A stretch of DNA of 64,000 bases from contig CAAECB010000080.1 of assembly GCA_900754285.1 (NCBI GenBank), positions 1 to 64,000 on the forward strand. Reading direction: 5' to 3'. This DNA is from Clostridia bacterium (GTDB lineage Bacteria; Bacillota; Clostridia; TANB77; CAG-508). Every line of letters starts with the position of its first letter. The stretch's first letter is position 1. The notes beneath the pieces were generated by a model. The model was not told the origin of the DNA, did no database searches, and was given only the letters and a program-made list of their open reading frames with translations. Of the stretch, positions 62,650-64,000 are shown piece after piece. Position numbers and translations under genes: made by a program.

Positions 62650-62874
62650 TCACCTTCTTTCACTTATAAATTCATTCCAAGCTTTTCTTGTTACCAACCT
62701 TGGCTTTGTATATGTTTGAACTGCTAAACTTTTATCATTAAAAAGCTTCCTTACATTATTTATTGGTATTCCTGTTTCTTCTGCTATTTGTTCAGCTGTT
62801 AATAATTCAAAATCATCTTTTTTACTTACCAATATTTCCAATTTTGAATTAATTTCTTCTAATATCTTTTCCAT
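62650..62874 (-). CDS. Excisionase-like / helix-turn-helix protein
   Basis: The ATG at 62874 has GAGG upstream (frame open to 62925). The 74-residue protein has LLTAEQIAEETGIPINNVRK, a MerR/excisionase-like helix-turn-helix, and a C-terminal wing. It follows the Cro-like gene, with an operator between. Confidence 0.65.
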   Translation of the reverse strand: MEKILEEINSKLEILVSKKDDFELLTAEQIAEETGIPINNVRKLFNDKSLAVQTYTKPRLVTRKAWNEFISERR

Positions 62875-62946
62875 ATAATCACTTCCTCTCTTTTTGTACC
62901 TTGTCGCATTTCCGAATTTATACATTTATATATAAATTTTTATTTT

Positions 62947-62962
62947 GCACAATATTTTGTGC
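62947..62962. promoter_or_regulatory. Operator copy 1
   Basis: GCACAATATTTTGTGC is a near-perfect palindrome, identical to copy 2 at 63176-63191. Confidence 0.7.
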
Positions 62963-63157
62963 TTATTCTTCAAAAAAAATAGTTGACACTTTCTTATTTA
63001 AAGCTTTTGATATTCTTTCCATTATCTCGTATGTAACATTTGTATTAGTCCCTCTTTCTAATGCTGAAATAGTATTCCTTGATACAGCTGATTTTTCTGC
63101 TAAATCTTCTTGTGTCATATTGCTTTTTTCTCTGTATTCTTTTATTTTATTTTTCAT
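62963..63157 (-). CDS. Cro-like XRE regulator
   Basis: The ATG at 63157 (MKNKIKEYREKSNMTQ) is preceded by AGAGGTG. The 64-residue protein is a bare HTH_3 domain (LAEKSAVSRNTISALERG). It is divergent from the LexA-like repressor, with shared operators between, as in lambda-like switches. Confidence 0.85.
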   Translation of the reverse strand: MKNKIKEYREKSNMTQEDLAEKSAVSRNTISALERGTNTNVTYEIMERISKALNKKVSTIFFEE

Positions 63158-63175
63158 TTTATCACCTCTCTTTTT

Positions 63176-63241
63176 GCACAATATTTTGTGCTTTGTGATT
63201 ACATTATATACTTTTATTTTTATTTGTCAAGTATTTTGTGC
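63176..63241 (-). promoter_or_regulatory. Lytic promoter with operators 2 and 3
   Basis: TTGACA (63225-63230, minus) and TATAAT (63203-63208) are 16 bases apart. Operator 2 (63176-63191) lies just downstream, operator 3 (63226-63241, one arm degenerate) overlaps the -35. Confidence 0.7.
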
Positions 63242-63266
63242 GTTTTTTTTAATTTTCTTTTAAGTA

Positions 63267-63295
63267 TTGATTTTTTGCACAATCTATTGTACAAT
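63267..63295 (+). promoter_or_regulatory. Repressor promoter with operator 4
   Basis: TTGATT (63267-63272), 17 bases, TACAAT (63290-63295). Operator 4, GCACAATCTATTGTAC (63277-63292), fills the spacer, so the repressor should limit its own synthesis. Confidence 0.7.
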
Positions 63296-63318
63296 ATAGA
63301 ATAAGAAGGGAGGAAAAA

Positions 63319-63988
63319 ATGTACATTGGAGAAATAATTAAAAACTATAGAATAGAACATCATTTATCACAAAGAGCTTTTGCTTCAAGAACCTCATTAA
63401 GTCCTTCTTATATAAATACATTGGAGAAAATATATAATCCTAAAACCAATAAGGCATACTCTGTTACTACAGATGTAGCTAAAGAAATCGCCAATGCTAT
63501 GAATTTAAGTATTGAGGAATTATTAACTAAATTAGATAAAAGTCAAGAATTTAATATAAATTATTCAAAAACAGATAAACTTGGTAATTCTGTTGTTTCA
63601 ATCCCTATACTACGGTACAGTTAAAGCAGGATATAATTATTTAGCACAAGAGAACTGGATTGGAACTATTGATGTTGAAACTTCATTAGTTGGTAATGGT
63701 GATGAATATTTTGCTCTAAAAGTACATGGTGACAGCATGTTCCCTGTTCTTGTTGAAAACGATATTGTTATTATTAAAAAGCAAAGTGATTTTGAAACTG
63801 GAGATATTGTTGTAGCAATTATAAATGGTAATGAGGCAACAATTAAAAAAGGAAAAAAAAGCGATAACAGTATTTTATTACAACCACTAAACACTGCATA
63901 TGAACCACTTATATTCACAAAAGAAGAAATGAAATCTATTCCAATAACTATTGTTGGAATTGTAAAACAATTAAAAAGAGTATTTTAA
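63319..63988 (+). CDS. LexA-like phage repressor, joined by +1 shift at CGG
   Basis: Codons 1-98 encode an XRE helix-turn-helix (LSQRAFASRTSLSPSYINT) and linker. Codon 99 is CGG (63613-63615), and the frame stops three codons later. Skipping the C gives SIPILGTVKAGYNYLAQ and the S24 peptidase domain: catalytic serine in HGDSMFPV and lysine in EATIKKG, ending at 63988 (222 residues). The CGG lies four residues before the presumed Ala103-Gly104 self-cleavage site. Without the shift only the DNA-binding half is made. A ribosome site GGGAGG precedes the start. Confidence 0.88.
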
Positions 63989-64000
63989 CTTAAATAAAAA

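Noticed and set aside
33818..63615. Simple prophage decay as explanation for the CGG frameshifts
   Set aside because: Decay should give stops, deletions and indels of all kinds in any sequence context. Here all seven are +1, all at in-phase CGG before GGN, and the sequences on both sides are intact. A systematic sequencing artefact cannot be fully excluded.
1..64000. CRISPR arrays, insertion sequences, rRNA and integrase genes
   Set aside because: None was found; repeats seen are too few or irregular for CRISPR, and no transposase or recombinase motif is present.

Overview
The window is AT-rich DNA (roughly a quarter G+C by eye) from a spore-forming, low-GC Gram-positive bacterium, most likely an uncultured member of the Clostridia. 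The host part carries a sleB-ypeB germination pair, a Spo0E-like phosphatase, the conserved cluster SRP RNA-dnaX-ybaB-recR, murF, tadA, a VanW-family protein and a processive diacylglycerol glucosyltransferase. No integrase or attachment site is visible, so the species and the exact prophage ends cannot be fixed.

Layout. 1-8.1 kb: a YhaN/YhaO-like nuclease pair, an orphan VirD4-type coupling ATPase with two small partners, a CbpA-like co-chaperone and MurF. 8.3-17.2 kb: two giant surface proteins with collagen-adhesin-type B domains. 17.6-22.7 kb: VanW protein, YpeB, SleB and glucosyltransferase, with three copies of a 48-bp intergenic repeat. 22.8-28.5 kb: recR, ybaB, dnaX, SRP RNA, tadA, small proteins and a Spo0E-like gene. 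From about 28.9 kb to the right edge lies a siphovirus-type prophage, nearly all on the minus strand. Reading leftward from the immunity switch (63 kb) it runs: early and recombination genes (Gp157, ERF, NinB-like), replication initiator and helicase loader, nuclease and methyltransferase, many small genes, late regulator, terminase, portal, MuF protein, scaffold, capsid, connectors, tail, tape measure, tail tip, receptor-binding protein, holin-like protein and endolysin.

The most unusual observation concerns the codon CGG. Seven in-frame CGG codons occur in the window, by my reading. All seven are in prophage genes, and each lies exactly where the reading frame must move +1 to rejoin a conserved continuation. 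In every case the C is surplus and the next three bases are a glycine codon (GGN). The affected genes are the LexA-like repressor, a DUF1064-type nuclease, a DNA methyltransferase, the large terminase, an HK97-gp10-like protein (twice) and the tail-tip protein with its S74 chaperone domain. I found no CGG used as an ordinary arginine codon in any other gene. This points to CGG-directed +1 recoding of phage genes, or otherwise to a very specific mutation or sequencing artefact.

Other notable points: a canonical -1 slippery site in the tail-assembly chaperone; promoters with Spo0A boxes at one fixed spacing in front of a prophage restriction-endonuclease cassette, a gene at the prophage edge and the Spo0E-like gene; an 11-bp triple repeat at the presumed late promoter; a four-operator immunity region; a structured non-coding block in front of the terminase genes; and a MuF head protein with a C-terminal metallopeptidase motif.
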